Positions 46,497-55,392 of a stretch of 64,000 nucleotides of DNA are shown piece after piece. Position 1 is the stretch's first letter, and the number at the start of each line of letters is the position of its first letter. This stretch comes from Acidobacteriota bacterium (lineage in GTDB: Bacteria; Acidobacteriota; Polarisedimenticolia; J045). The notes below the pieces were generated by a model. That model was not told the DNA's origin and did not search any database. It saw only the letters and a program-made list of their open reading frames with translations. The translations under genes and the position numbers were made by a program. Where the stretch lies: contig JAGOJY010000023.1 in assembly GCA_017994815.1 (NCBI GenBank), forward strand, positions 1 through 64,000, in the 5' to 3' direction.

Positions 46497-48808
46497 CGCC
46501 GCGCCTCCGCCGCGTCCGGCCACGACGACACCGCCAGCGCCAGCGCGGCCGGGACGTCGAGCAACTCGGTCACCTTGCCGCGGATGACCGCCGAGCCCGC
46601 GATCCCCGGCGGCCCCCCCGCGAGCGTCGCCGCCAGCGATTCCTCGACCACGTCCACGATCCGGTCCACCACCAGGCCGATCATCGTGCCCGCCGTCTCG
46701 TGCACGATGACCTGGACCCGCTCGCGGTCGGCGGGCGCGGGTGGGGAGGAGCCGGGGAGGATCTCCGAGAGCCGGACCAGCGGCAGGATCCCGCCGCGGT
46801 AGCGCACCACGCAGCGCCCCGCGCTGCGCTCGAGCACGCCGCGCGGGAACTCCTCGAGCCGCGCGATCGCCGCCAGCGGCACGGCCAGCGGCGCCTCGCG
46901 CCCGGCCTCGAACAGCAGCAGCCGCTCCCGCGCCGGGCGGCCGGCGCCGGCCGGCGCGGGGGCGGGCGCCGGGCGCCGTTCCTCGGCCGGGCCGTCCACG
47001 CCGGCGAGCCGCGCGAGCGCGCCGACGTCCAGGATCAGCGTCACGCGCCCGTCGCCCATGATCGTGACGCCCGCGTAGACCGCGATCCCCTCGAGCGCCG
47101 GCGACAAGGGCTTGACGACGATCTCCTCGGTGTCGGCGATGCGGTCCACGACCAGGCCGAACTGCCCGCCGTCGGACTGCAGCACGACGAGGTCGGCCGC
47201 GCCGGCGATGTCGCCCGCCGGCGCGCTGCCGGACAGCACGCGCTCGAGGTGCAGGAGCGGGAGCAGCCGGCCGCGCACCCGGAACACCGGCGCGTCGTGG
47301 AACCACTCGACGCCGCGCCGGACCTGCTCGCCCTCGAGCCGGACCAGTTCCACCAGCGAGAGCTGCGGGATCGCGTAGCGCTGCCCGCCGCCGGTGACGA
47401 TCAGCGCCGGGACGATCGCCAGCGTGAGCGGGATGCGGATCCGCACGGTCGTCCCGAGACCGGGGCGGCTGTCCAGCTCGATCGTCCCGCCGATCTTCTC
47501 GATGTTCGTCTTGACGACGTCCATGCCGACGCCGCGGCCCGAGACGTTCGTCACCGCCTCGGCGGTGGACAATCCGGGCAGGAAGATCAGCTGCAGCACC
47601 TCGCGGTCGGACAGCGCCGCGGCCTGCTCCTCGTCCACCAGCCCGTTCGCCAGCGCCTTGGCCCGCACCTTGTCCGCGCGGATCCCGGCGCCGTCGTCGG
47701 CGATCTCGACGATCACCTGCCCGCCCTCGTGGCAGGCGCGCAGGCGCACCGCGCCCTGCTCCGGCTTGCCGGCCGCCGACCGCGCCGCGGGCGCCTCGAT
47801 CCCGTGGTCGACGGCGTTGCGCACCAGGTGCGTCAAGGGGTCCTTGATCGCTTCCAGGAGTGTGCGGTCGAGCTCGGTCTGGCTGCCGGCGGTCTCCAGG
47901 CGCGCGCTCTTGCCGCAGGCGACGCAGAGGTCGCGCACCAGCCGCGGCAGCCGGGCCCAGGCGTTCGCGATCGGCTGCATGCGCGTTTTCATCACGCCTT
48001 CCTGCAGCTCGGAGGTGATCGCGCTGAGCCGCTGGGTCGCGCCGGCCAGCGCGCGGTCGGCGCGGTCCATCGCGCAGCGCCGGACCTGGTTGCGGGCCAG
48101 CACCAGTTCGCCGACGAGGTTCATCAGGTGGTCGAGCAGCTCCACGTCGACGCGCACGCTGCTCTCGGCGGCCGGGGTCGTCGCGCGCGTCTCCTTCTGC
48201 AGCTGCAGCGCGTCCACGACGTCGTTCGGCTCGATGCGCTTTTTCGCGACGAGGATCTCGCCGACGTGCCGCGGGTCGCCCTCGCGCTGCTGGGACACGG
48301 CCTGGGCCACGTCGTCGGCGCTGACCCGGCCCTTCTGGATCAGGATGTCGCCGATGTTGTTGTCGGGCGGGGGATCCTCGACCGGCCGCGCCGGCGCGGG
48401 CGGGGCCGGCTGCGCCGCGGGAGCGGCGCGCAGCCGGTCGAGGCGCTGCTCCAGCTCGTCCCAGCGCGCCTCGCCCTCGCTGCCGTCCTTCTCGATTTGC
48501 CCGAGGAGCGCGCGCACGCCGTCGACGAGCGCCAACAGCGCCGAGGCGATCTCGCGGTCCAGGCGCAGCGAGCCGTCGCGCAGCCCGTGCAGGAGGTTCT
48601 CGCCGTGGTGGCTCAAGGACTGCAGCTTCTCGAAACCGAGGAAGCCGCACGTGCCCTTGATCGTGTGGATCGAGCGGAAGACGCGGTCGAGCAGCTCGCG
48701 CGCGCCGGGATCCTGCTCGAGCGCGAGCAGGTCCTGGTCGACGCGCTCGAGGTTCTCGTAGCTCTCGGCCAGGAAGTCCTTGACGATCGAGTCGTCGGTC
48801 TCGATCAC
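46493..48808 (-). CDS. cheA: CheA-type histidine kinase with MshEN-like segment and two CheW domains
   Basis: The 771-residue kinase has an HPt domain (phospho-acceptor H48 in RSIHTIKGTCGFLG), a dimerisation helix pair (LLDHLMNLVGELVLARNQV), an ATPase domain (HLVRNAVDHGIE, IADDGAGI, GRGVGMDVV, GLGTTVRI) and two successive CheW-like domains (RYAIPQLSLVELVRL and APLAVPLAAIARLEEF). In place of the usual P2 domain, residues about 145-205 hold two 24-residue repeats, NIGDILIQKGRVSADDV and HVGEILVAKKRIEPNDV, that resemble the MshEN (GspE N-terminal) cyclic-di-GMP-binding motif. The GTG at 48806-48808 has GGAGG eight bases upstream; a longer reading frame upstream lacks homology. Confidence 0.92.
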   Translation of the reverse strand: MIETDDSIVKDFLAESYENLERVDQDLLALEQDPGARELLDRVFRSIHTIKGTCGFLGFEKLQSLSHHGENLLHGLRDGSLRLDREIASALLALVDGVRALLGQIEKDGSEGEARWDELEQRLDRLRAAPAAQPAPPAPARPVEDPPPDNNIGDILIQKGRVSADDVAQAVSQQREGDPRHVGEILVAKKRIEPNDVVDALQLQKETRATTPAAESSVRVDVELLDHLMNLVGELVLARNQVRRCAMDRADRALAGATQRLSAITSELQEGVMKTRMQPIANAWARLPRLVRDLCVACGKSARLETAGSQTELDRTLLEAIKDPLTHLVRNAVDHGIEAPAARSAAGKPEQGAVRLRACHEGGQVIVEIADDGAGIRADKVRAKALANGLVDEEQAAALSDREVLQLIFLPGLSTAEAVTNVSGRGVGMDVVKTNIEKIGGTIELDSRPGLGTTVRIRIPLTLAIVPALIVTGGGQRYAIPQLSLVELVRLEGEQVRRGVEWFHDAPVFRVRGRLLPLLHLERVLSGSAPAGDIAGAADLVVLQSDGGQFGLVVDRIADTEEIVVKPLSPALEGIAVYAGVTIMGDGRVTLILDVGALARLAGVDGPAEERRPAPAPAPAGAGRPARERLLLFEAGREAPLAVPLAAIARLEEFPRGVLERSAGRCVVRYRGGILPLVRLSEILPGSSPPAPADRERVQVIVHETAGTMIGLVVDRIVDVVEESLAATLAGGPPGIAGSAVIRGKVTELLDVPAALALAVSSWPDAAEARR

Positions 48809-48871
48809 GCGCGGGGCCTCCGCGAACGCCGCCCGAGGCGCTCCTCGAACGGGTATCGGACCGTGTCGCGC

Positions 48872-48900
48872 GAACTTGAGGCGCGCGGGCGGGGTATCCT
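48872..48900 (+). promoter_or_regulatory. Candidate promoter GAACTT-N17-TATCCT
   Basis: GAACTT (48872-48877) and TATCCT (48895-48900), spaced by 17 bases and followed by GTC, precede the HAD phosphatase gene by about 37 bases. It matches the element at 22699-22727 in sequence, spacing and distance to the start codon. Confidence 0.5.
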
Positions 48901-48936
48901 GTCGCGCCCCCGACGTCGCGCACGAGGAGGTGAGGT

Positions 48937-49578
48937 TTGGGACGGGAGCTGCCGCGCCCACCGCGGGCCGTGCTGTTCGACCTCGACGGGGTCCTCGTCG
49001 ACTCCTTTGACGCCTGGGTCGCCGTGCTCGACGACTGCCGCCGGCGCCGCGGGATGCCGCCGCTCGGGCCCGAGGCGGTGCGGCGGACGTGGGGGCAGGG
49101 GATCGGCGTCGACGTGCGGACGTTCTTCCCGGGCGCCGATCCGGCCGCGCTGGCCCGCGAGTACGACGCGGGGTTCGCGCGCCACCTCGCGCGCGTGAAG
49201 GCGCTCCCCGGCGCGGTCGCGGCCGTCCGCGGGCTGCGCGCGGCGCGGATCGACACCGCGCTCGTGACCAACAGCCCCGTCGCGCTCGCCCGGCGCGTCT
49301 TGGACGAGATCGGGCTCGCCGCGGAGTTCCCGGTCGTCGCCGGGGGCGACGAGGTCGAGCGCGGCAAGCCGGACCCGGCGCTGGTCGCCCTCGCGCTGGC
49401 CCGCCTCGGCCTCGGCGACGCCGGCCGCGCGCGGGCCGTGCTGGTCGGCGACACGGCGCTCGACGTCGAGGCCGGGCAGGCCGCCGGGATCGCGGTGATC
49501 GGCTACCGCGTGCCGGCGGACGCCGAGATCGCGGACCTCGCGCAGTTGCTGTCGCTGTTGGGCGTCAGCCCGGGTTGA
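48937..49578 (+). CDS. HAD-superfamily phosphatase (phosphoglycolate phosphatase-like)
   Basis: The 213-residue protein has the HAD motifs in order: FDLDGVLVDS (nucleophile Asp), TNSP, GKPDP with the Lys, and VGDTALDVEAG. A small helical cap lies between motifs I and II, as in phosphoglycolate phosphatases and beta-phosphoglucomutases. The substrate cannot be told. I chose the TTG at 48937 because AGGAGG lies six bases upstream and no ATG or GTG fits. The 3' end overlaps the convergent XRE-type gene by 14 bases. Confidence 0.85.
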   Translation: MGRELPRPPRAVLFDLDGVLVDSFDAWVAVLDDCRRRRGMPPLGPEAVRRTWGQGIGVDVRTFFPGADPAALAREYDAGFARHLARVKALPGAVAAVRGLRAARIDTALVTNSPVALARRVLDEIGLAAEFPVVAGGDEVERGKPDPALVALALARLGLGDAGRARAVLVGDTALDVEAGQAAGIAVIGYRVPADAEIADLAQLLSLLGVSPG

Positions 49579-50656
49579 GGTCGAACGACGCGAGCTCGAA
49601 CAACCCGTGCAGCGGCAGCGTGGTCGCCGGGCCGCGGTCGGCGCCGCAGCGGCCGCGGATCGCCCGCGCCGCGCGCGCGGCGCCGCGCGCGGCGTCGCGA
49701 TCGCCGGCCAGCGTCCACAACCGCGCCGCCTCCAGGTGGCAGCGGGCCAACAGGTCGGGGCAACCGAGCCGGCGCGCGGCGGGACGCGCGCGGTTGAGCG
49801 CCGCCAGCCCGGCCCGGGCGCGGCGCAGGTCGCCGTGCGCCCGCGCGAGCGCGAGTTGCGCCTCGACGGCGCCCGCCCCGTCGAGCGGCACGGCGGCGGC
49901 CTTCTCTGCCGCCTGCAGCGCGGCGCGGGGGCGACAGGCGCGGCGGTGCGCCTCGGCGACGAGCGCGAGGGCCAGCCGGTGCTCGCCGGGCTCGCGCCAC
50001 TCCCGCTCCGCCGCGACGAGCCCGGCGGCCTCGTCGGCCGGCCCGCCCGCCAACAGCGCGGCGGACTCGACCAACCACCCGCGCGGGCCGTCGAGGTCGG
50101 CGGCGCGGGCCAGCCAGCGTGCCAGCCCGGGCCGGCCGGAGCCGATGCTCGCCACCGCCAGCCGCAGGATCGGCCCGGGACGCAGGTCGGCCGCGCCCTG
50201 CAGCGTGTCGGCGAGCGCGTGCGCGGCGGCGGACCAGCGGCCGAGCGCGGCCTCGGCCGCGGCCCACAGCTCCACGCCCGCCGCGCCGAGGTCGGCGCCC
50301 CCGGCGGCCGCGGCGCGCAGCAGCGCGGCGGCCGCGCCGGGGTCCTGGACGTCGAGGGCCGCGCGCGCCCGGCGCAGCGCGTCCACGGCCGAGGGCGCCG
50401 GCGCCTGCATCAGCGCGCCGAGGTCCTCGATCACGCGGGCCGGCGGCTCGCCGAGCGCGCTGACCAGCGCCAGGAAGCGCGGCAGCGACAACTCGGCCTG
50501 CCCGGTCTCGACCCGCGACAGGTGCGAGCGCGTGACGCGCACGCCTTGCTCGGTGGTGCCGCGCTGCACATCGTCCAGCGAAAAGCGACCCTGCTCGCGC
50601 AGGCGGCGCAGCGCGCCGCCGAGCGCGCGGCGCAGTTCCTCCCGGTCGTGGCCCAT
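49565..50656 (-). CDS. XRE-type regulator with helical TPR-like C-terminal region
   Basis: Residues about 18-80 form a helix-turn-helix of the XRE/Cro type (FSLDDVQRGTTEQGVRVTRSHLSRVETGQAELSL in two pieces around the recognition helix). The remaining 280 residues are Ala-rich helical repeats of TPR or SEL1 type, for example HRLALALVAEAHRRACRPRAAL and DLLARCHLEAARLWTLAGD. Regulators with this plan often bind a peptide or protein ligand through the repeats. It lies upstream of no obvious target on its own strand; tnaA, also on the minus strand, lies 189 bases further upstream. Confidence 0.75.
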   Translation of the reverse strand: MGHDREELRRALGGALRRLREQGRFSLDDVQRGTTEQGVRVTRSHLSRVETGQAELSLPRFLALVSALGEPPARVIEDLGALMQAPAPSAVDALRRARAALDVQDPGAAAALLRAAAAGGADLGAAGVELWAAAEAALGRWSAAAHALADTLQGAADLRPGPILRLAVASIGSGRPGLARWLARAADLDGPRGWLVESAALLAGGPADEAAGLVAAEREWREPGEHRLALALVAEAHRRACRPRAALQAAEKAAAVPLDGAGAVEAQLALARAHGDLRRARAGLAALNRARPAARRLGCPDLLARCHLEAARLWTLAGDRDAARGAARAARAIRGRCGADRGPATTLPLHGLFELASFDLNPG

Positions 50657-50845
50657 CGCGTCCTCCCCGGCCGGGTCGGCGCGCGGCCGCCCGGCCGGCG
50701 CAGGTTGCGGCGGGGGACGGCGTCCCGGGGACCCGCGAGGCCGGACGCGTCGCGGCAGCGGGATCGGCGCCGCCGGCGGGCGCGGTCCCGCCGCGGAATC
50801 GTCCCGCCCGCGAGTCCCGGGATCGCAACGCGCCCGGTGAGCGGG

Positions 50846-52219
50846 TCAGAGCGGCTCGAAGCGCGCGGTGAAGTGCCGCAGGAACGGGGCCTGTTCGACG
50901 ATCCGCATCCCGCGCAGCTGCCCGCTGCGGGCCTGCACCTCCGCGATCGCTTCGACGACGTAGTCCATGTGCGACTGCGTGTACACGCGGCGCGGGATCG
51001 CGAGCCGGACCAGCTCCAGCGCGGCCGGCAGCTCGCGGCCGGTGGCCGGGTCGCGGCGGGCGAACATCACCGAGCCGATCTCGCAGGTGCGGATCGCGCC
51101 GGCGCGGAAGATCTCGCACGCCAGCGACTGGCCGGGGTACTCCAGCGGCGGGATGTGCGGCAGCATCGCCCGGGCGTCGATGAACACCGCGTGACCGCCG
51201 GGCGGCTGCACGATCGGGACCCCGGCATCGGTGAGGTGGTTGGCGACGTAGGCGGTGGAGACGATGCGGTAGCGCAGGTAGTCCTCTTCGAGCGCCTCCT
51301 CCAGCCCGACGGCGATCGCCTCCAGGTCGCGCCCGGCCAGACCGCCATAGGTCGGAAACCCCTCGGTCAGGATCAGGATGTCCTTCTGCCGGCGCGCGAG
51401 GTCGTCGTCGTTCGTGCACAGGAACCCGCCGATGTTGACGATGCCGTCTTTCTTGGCCGACATCGTGCAGCCGTCGGCGAGCGAGAACATCTCTCTCGCG
51501 ATGTCCTTCGGCGAGCGGTGCTCCTGTCCCGGCTCGCGGGTCTTGATGAACCAGGCGTTCTCGGCGAAGCGGCAGGCGTCGAGGTACAGCGGGATCCCGG
51601 CCCGCCGGCACACCGCCGAGACCTCGCGGATGTTGCCGAGCGAGACCGGCTGGCCGCCGCCCGAGTTGTTGGTCACCGTCAGCATCACGAGCGGGATCCG
51701 CTCGCGGCCTTTCTCGGCGATCAGCGCCTCGAGCGCGGCGACGTCCATGTTCCCCTTGAACGGGTGCAGCAGGGCCGGTTGGCGCGCCTCGGGGATCGGG
51801 ATGTCGGCCGCCTCGGCCGAGGTCGCCTCGACGTTGGCCCGGGTGGTGTCGAAGTGCGTGTTGGACGGCACGAGTTGCCCCGCGCGGCACATCGTCGAGA
51901 ACAGGATGCGCTCGGCCGCGCGCCCCTGGTGCGTCGGGATCACGTGGCGGAACCCGGTGATGCCGCGCACCGTCGCCTCGAACTTCTCCCACGAGCGGGC
52001 GCCGGCGTACGACTCGTCGCCGAGCATCATCGCCGCCCACTGCGTCGTGCTCATCGCGCCGGTGCCGGAGTCGGTCAAAAGGTCGACCGTGATCTCCGCC
52101 GCGCGCAGGCGGAACAGGTTGAACGCGGCGCGCGTGAGCGCCTGCTCGCGGTCGGTGGGCGAACTCATCCCGATCGGCTCGACGGACTTGATGCGGAACG
52201 GCTCGATGATGGTCTTCAC
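50846..52219 (-). CDS. tnaA: Tryptophanase (tryptophan indole-lyase)
   Basis: The 457-residue beta-eliminating lyase cleaves tryptophan to indole, pyruvate and ammonia. Fold type I motifs seen are PEPFRIK-like EPFRIKSVEP, LLTDSGTGAMS, PTHQGRAAE, the PLP lysine K257 in MSAKKDG, and LRHFTARF at the C-terminus. Two positions separate it from tyrosine phenol-lyase: Asp124 in NTHFDTTR (Asp in TnaA, Thr in the lyase) and CEIGS near 380 (Ile as in TnaA, where the phenol-lyase has the phenol-binding Arg). No TnaC leader peptide or TnaB permease is visible, so regulation differs from E. coli. Confidence 0.9.
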   Translation of the reverse strand: MKTIIEPFRIKSVEPIGMSSPTDREQALTRAAFNLFRLRAAEITVDLLTDSGTGAMSTTQWAAMMLGDESYAGARSWEKFEATVRGITGFRHVIPTHQGRAAERILFSTMCRAGQLVPSNTHFDTTRANVEATSAEAADIPIPEARQPALLHPFKGNMDVAALEALIAEKGRERIPLVMLTVTNNSGGGQPVSLGNIREVSAVCRRAGIPLYLDACRFAENAWFIKTREPGQEHRSPKDIAREMFSLADGCTMSAKKDGIVNIGGFLCTNDDDLARRQKDILILTEGFPTYGGLAGRDLEAIAVGLEEALEEDYLRYRIVSTAYVANHLTDAGVPIVQPPGGHAVFIDARAMLPHIPPLEYPGQSLACEIFRAGAIRTCEIGSVMFARRDPATGRELPAALELVRLAIPRRVYTQSHMDYVVEAIAEVQARSGQLRGMRIVEQAPFLRHFTARFEPL

Positions 52220-52353
52220 GGCGCGGATCTCCGGCGGGCGGGAGGAAACCGGGAGAGTCTACCCCGTGCGCGGGCGCCGCAGGAGCCGCCGCAGGCGGCC
52301 CGGCCCTACGGCCCCCCAGGGAACGCGGTTCGCACGCGCGAGGCGAACGGACA

Positions 52354-54357
52354 TCACCAGCGGTAGCCGAGGGCGAACTCCGCGATCCGCGCGTCGTAGT
52401 CGTCGTCGGACGAGCTGACCTTTGCGTCGTACAGCCCTGCCGTGTCCTCGTCGTAGTCCAGCCAGCGGTAACCGACGTGCAGCAGGTAGTTGCGCAGGAA
52501 GGCCCACTCGACGAAGGCGCGGTAGTCGGTCTGCTCCTGCTTCCACACGCCGGAGCTGTCGTAGACCCAGGCCTCGCCGCCCAGCGTGAAGGCCGGCGAG
52601 ATGCGCCAGCGGGCGTCGAGGTTCAGGAAGTCGGAGTCGGTCTCGTACGCCACCGGGAAGGTGAAGTGCGCCGGGGGGTCACCGATCAGGAGCACGCGCT
52701 GGTCCACGCGCTGGTCCACGTTCCACGTGCCGTACCCCAGGACCACGTCGAAGGTGCCGGCGCGGTAGCCGAGGTCGATCCGCGACTGGTCGCGGTCCGA
52801 GCGCCAGCCGCTCTCGTCGTTCTCCGAGCGGTGCGCGAGGTGCGAGAGGCTGGCGAACAGGCCCTGGTCGCCGCCGTACTGCACGCGCCCGCGCAGGCGC
52901 CGGTGGTCGCTGGCCGACGCGTTGGTGAACGCGTCGTCGTACGAGTCGTCCTCGTAGTCGAGGACGAAACGCCAGCGGTCGAGCGGGCGCCAGCTCACGT
53001 CGGCGAAGAAGCCGCTGTGGTCGGTGTCGCGACCCGCGACGCTCGCGGGACCCTCGAAGGTGTCGGTCCCGAGGTCGACCTCGCGCGTCTGCCAGCGCAG
53101 CCCGGCCGTGGCGACCAGCCGCGCGCTGAACTGGTACTGCAGGCCGAGGTCGAGCCCGGCGACGTCGATGCTCCACTCGCCGCTGTTGGCGAGGTCGAGC
53201 GTGCTCAGCGTGCCGTCCTCGTCCAGGTCGCCGATCGCCCGCAGCCGCCCGTCCTGGTCGAGCGCCTGCCGCCGCGCGTTGGCCGTGATCGCCAGCCGGT
53301 CGCTGACGAGGTACGTCGCGTCGAGCTCGTACTGCTCGATGTCGCGCGAGATCTTGCCGTCCCCCCCGATCGTGACGCCGAACGGCAGGCCGGCCGGGGT
53401 CGTGCCCTGCTGGGTCTCGGAGTAGTCGGTGTCGAGGTCGAGGTCCTGCAGGCTGGCCGAGGCGCCGAGCGTCAGGCGCCCGGTCGGGCGGGCGCGCACG
53501 CGGACGATGTGCTGCTGCGCGTCGTACCGGCGCGGCTGGTCGAGGAACAGGAAATCGAGCGTCGAGAGGTTCGCGGTGTTCTCGCCAGGGCTGAAGCCGG
53601 GGAGGAACAGCCCGCCCGCGCTGCGGAACTGCTGCACCCGCTCCTCGAGCACGACGGTGACGCGGTCGAACGACCACTCCAGCCCGCCGCGGTACTCGTT
53701 GCGGCGCTCGTCGATCGGCGTGTCGAACTCGAACTCGTCGCGCTGGATGTCGAGCGTCGTCGTGCTGTTGCCGCGCCGTTCGTAGCGGTCGAAGCCGAAG
53801 AACAGCCGCGCCCTCTCGGCGACCCAGAGCGACAGCTCGGCCGTGTCCTGCGTGCGGTCGAAGTCGAAGGTGTGGAAATCGCCGCCGGCCGACAGGCGTC
53901 CCGTCGGGTCGACCGTCGCCGCGTCTTTGGGGGCGAGGATCGTGTCTTCGTAGAAGTACGACGACTTGCGGCGCGAGTAGCTGAAGTCGTAGGCGCCGAA
54001 CTTGCGCACGCGCAGCCGCAGCGACTCGAACGGGTCGCCGCCGAAGTCGTTCAGCTCGAGTTGCACCGAGTCGGCGAACGAGCGCAGCGATTGGTCGGGG
54101 ACGAGGTCGAACGAGAGGTCGAACAGGCTCGGCCCGTCGTCGATGCCGATGTGCTGGCGGTACTTCTGCTTCCGCCCGCCGATGTCGGAGAGCCGGAACC
54201 CGGCGAGGATCCGGCCGCTGAACTCGCCGCCGCTTGCGGCGGAGCCCTCCTGCGGCGGGGACGGGGCGGCCGCCTGTTCCTGCGCAGCGGCGGGTCCGCC
54301 GGCGAGCGCGGCCAGCGCGGCCGCGGCGACGACGCTGAAGCTCTGCCGGATCGTCAT
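52354..54357 (-). CDS. MtrB/PioB-like outer-membrane beta-barrel, partner of the decahaem cytochrome
   Basis: The 667-residue protein has a signal peptide (VVAAAALAALAGGPAAAQ) and long runs of alternating strands rich in aromatic and charged residues, for example RLRVRKFGAYDFSYSRRKSS and DRWRFVLDYEDDSYDD, ending in Trp (FALGYRW), as outer-membrane barrels do. The partner gene ten bases upstream encodes a decahaem cytochrome. In the Mtr, Pio and Dms systems such a barrel sheathes a decahaem cytochrome so that electrons cross the outer membrane. An N-terminal CxxC, common in Shewanella MtrB, is absent. No extracellular cytochrome follows. Confidence 0.82.
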   Translation of the reverse strand: MTIRQSFSVVAAAALAALAGGPAAAQEQAAAPSPPQEGSAASGGEFSGRILAGFRLSDIGGRKQKYRQHIGIDDGPSLFDLSFDLVPDQSLRSFADSVQLELNDFGGDPFESLRLRVRKFGAYDFSYSRRKSSYFYEDTILAPKDAATVDPTGRLSAGGDFHTFDFDRTQDTAELSLWVAERARLFFGFDRYERRGNSTTTLDIQRDEFEFDTPIDERRNEYRGGLEWSFDRVTVVLEERVQQFRSAGGLFLPGFSPGENTANLSTLDFLFLDQPRRYDAQQHIVRVRARPTGRLTLGASASLQDLDLDTDYSETQQGTTPAGLPFGVTIGGDGKISRDIEQYELDATYLVSDRLAITANARRQALDQDGRLRAIGDLDEDGTLSTLDLANSGEWSIDVAGLDLGLQYQFSARLVATAGLRWQTREVDLGTDTFEGPASVAGRDTDHSGFFADVSWRPLDRWRFVLDYEDDSYDDAFTNASASDHRRLRGRVQYGGDQGLFASLSHLAHRSENDESGWRSDRDQSRIDLGYRAGTFDVVLGYGTWNVDQRVDQRVLLIGDPPAHFTFPVAYETDSDFLNLDARWRISPAFTLGGEAWVYDSSGVWKQEQTDYRAFVEWAFLRNYLLHVGYRWLDYDEDTAGLYDAKVSSSDDDYDARIAEFALGYRW

Positions 54358-54367
54358 CGCGGCCTCC

Positions 54368-55264
54368 TCACTTCAGGAACCACGGGTCGAGGTTCGAGCC
54401 GTGGATCTGCGAGTGGCAGTTGGTGCACATCGTGTTTTCGTTGAACCGCGAGTGGAACGCCGGCACGGCGTCGTGGCAGCTGTAGCACAGGTTCGCGACC
54501 TTCTGGAACGTGAGCATGTGCCGGTTGGGCGAGCCGTGCGGGGCGTGGCATGCGGTGCAGCCCTCGACGCGCTGCCCGCCGTGCTCGAAAACCCACGGGC
54601 CTTCCTTGTCCGAGTGGCACTGCGCGCACTGCTGCTGCTTGATCCCGCCCAGTTGCAGCCGCAGCGACGGCCCGTGCGGGTCGTGGCACGAGCTGCACTC
54701 GAGGATCCCCTCGCGCAGCCGGTGGTGCTCGGGGAAGCGGAACTCGGCGAAGACGTCGGTGTGGCACTGCTGGCAGTTGCGCGAGGCCGCGCCGACCTCG
54801 TTGAACTGGCCGACGCCGTCGGGCGGGACGCCCGCGGTGCGAAACTCGCGCTGGCCGTGGACCTGGTGGCACGCGGTGCAGGCGATCCCGTTTTGCGCGT
54901 GCGGGCTGGACCGGAAGCGCACGTGGTCGACCTGCGCGTGGCACGCCTCGCAGCGGCGCGTCCGCTCCAGCGGCGGGTCGGCGTCGTGGAAGGCGAAGAT
55001 GTTCCCGCGCCCGCCGCCGGCCTCGACGTGCGCGGTGGCGTCCCCGTGGCAGGCGGTGCACGACCCCGCCGCGCCGGCCTTGCGCGCCAGCCCGCGCGGG
55101 CCGATCGACACGTGGGGATCGTTGGCGAACTCGTTGACGCGGTCTTCGTGGCAGGCCGCGCATTCCGCGTCGACGCCCGGCGCCGGGGACTGCGCGCGGG
55201 CAGACACGAGCAAGAACCCCGCCAGCACCACGGCCAGCAGGGGCGGGACGCCCCGAGCGGTCAT
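54368..55264 (-). CDS. Decahaem c-type cytochrome, DmsE/MtrA/PioA family
   Basis: The 298-residue exported protein has ten CxxCH motifs (ECAACH, SCTACH, RCEACH, ACTACH, NCQQCH, ECSSCHDPHG, QCAQCH, GCTACHAPHG, LCYSCH, MCTNCH), with the family blocks ACTACHQVHG, SCHDPHGP and a C-terminal MCTNCHSQIHGSN. Number, spacing and ending match DmsE/MtrA cytochromes, which insert into an MtrB-type barrel. I chose the ATG at 55262-55264 because it starts a clean signal peptide (LLAVVLAGFLLVSARA). A good promoter precedes it at 55344-55372. Confidence 0.92.
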   Translation of the reverse strand: MTARGVPPLLAVVLAGFLLVSARAQSPAPGVDAECAACHEDRVNEFANDPHVSIGPRGLARKAGAAGSCTACHGDATAHVEAGGGRGNIFAFHDADPPLERTRRCEACHAQVDHVRFRSSPHAQNGIACTACHQVHGQREFRTAGVPPDGVGQFNEVGAASRNCQQCHTDVFAEFRFPEHHRLREGILECSSCHDPHGPSLRLQLGGIKQQQCAQCHSDKEGPWVFEHGGQRVEGCTACHAPHGSPNRHMLTFQKVANLCYSCHDAVPAFHSRFNENTMCTNCHSQIHGSNLDPWFLK

Positions 55265-55343
55265 GCTCCGGTACCTCGCGTCAGGCGCCGCGCTCGGACC
55301 CACGCGGAGGGCCGGTCAGGGCACTCTCTCCCGACCTGAACGG

Positions 55344-55372
55344 ATAGAACAATATCAGGCGGCAGAAGTCAA
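55344..55372 (-). promoter_or_regulatory. Sigma-70-like promoter of the decahaem-barrel operon
   Basis: On the minus strand TTGACT (55372-55367) and TTCTAT (55349-55344) are separated by 17 bases in a conspicuously AT-rich patch. Transcription would start near 55337, about 73 bases before the cytochrome ATG. Confidence 0.6.
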
Positions 55373-55392
55373 ATCCGGGCGGGCGTGGCGGG

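Noticed and set aside
50846..52219. Tyrosine phenol-lyase as the identity of the beta-eliminating lyase.
   Set aside because: Asp124 and CEIGS match tryptophanase; the phenol-binding Arg is absent.
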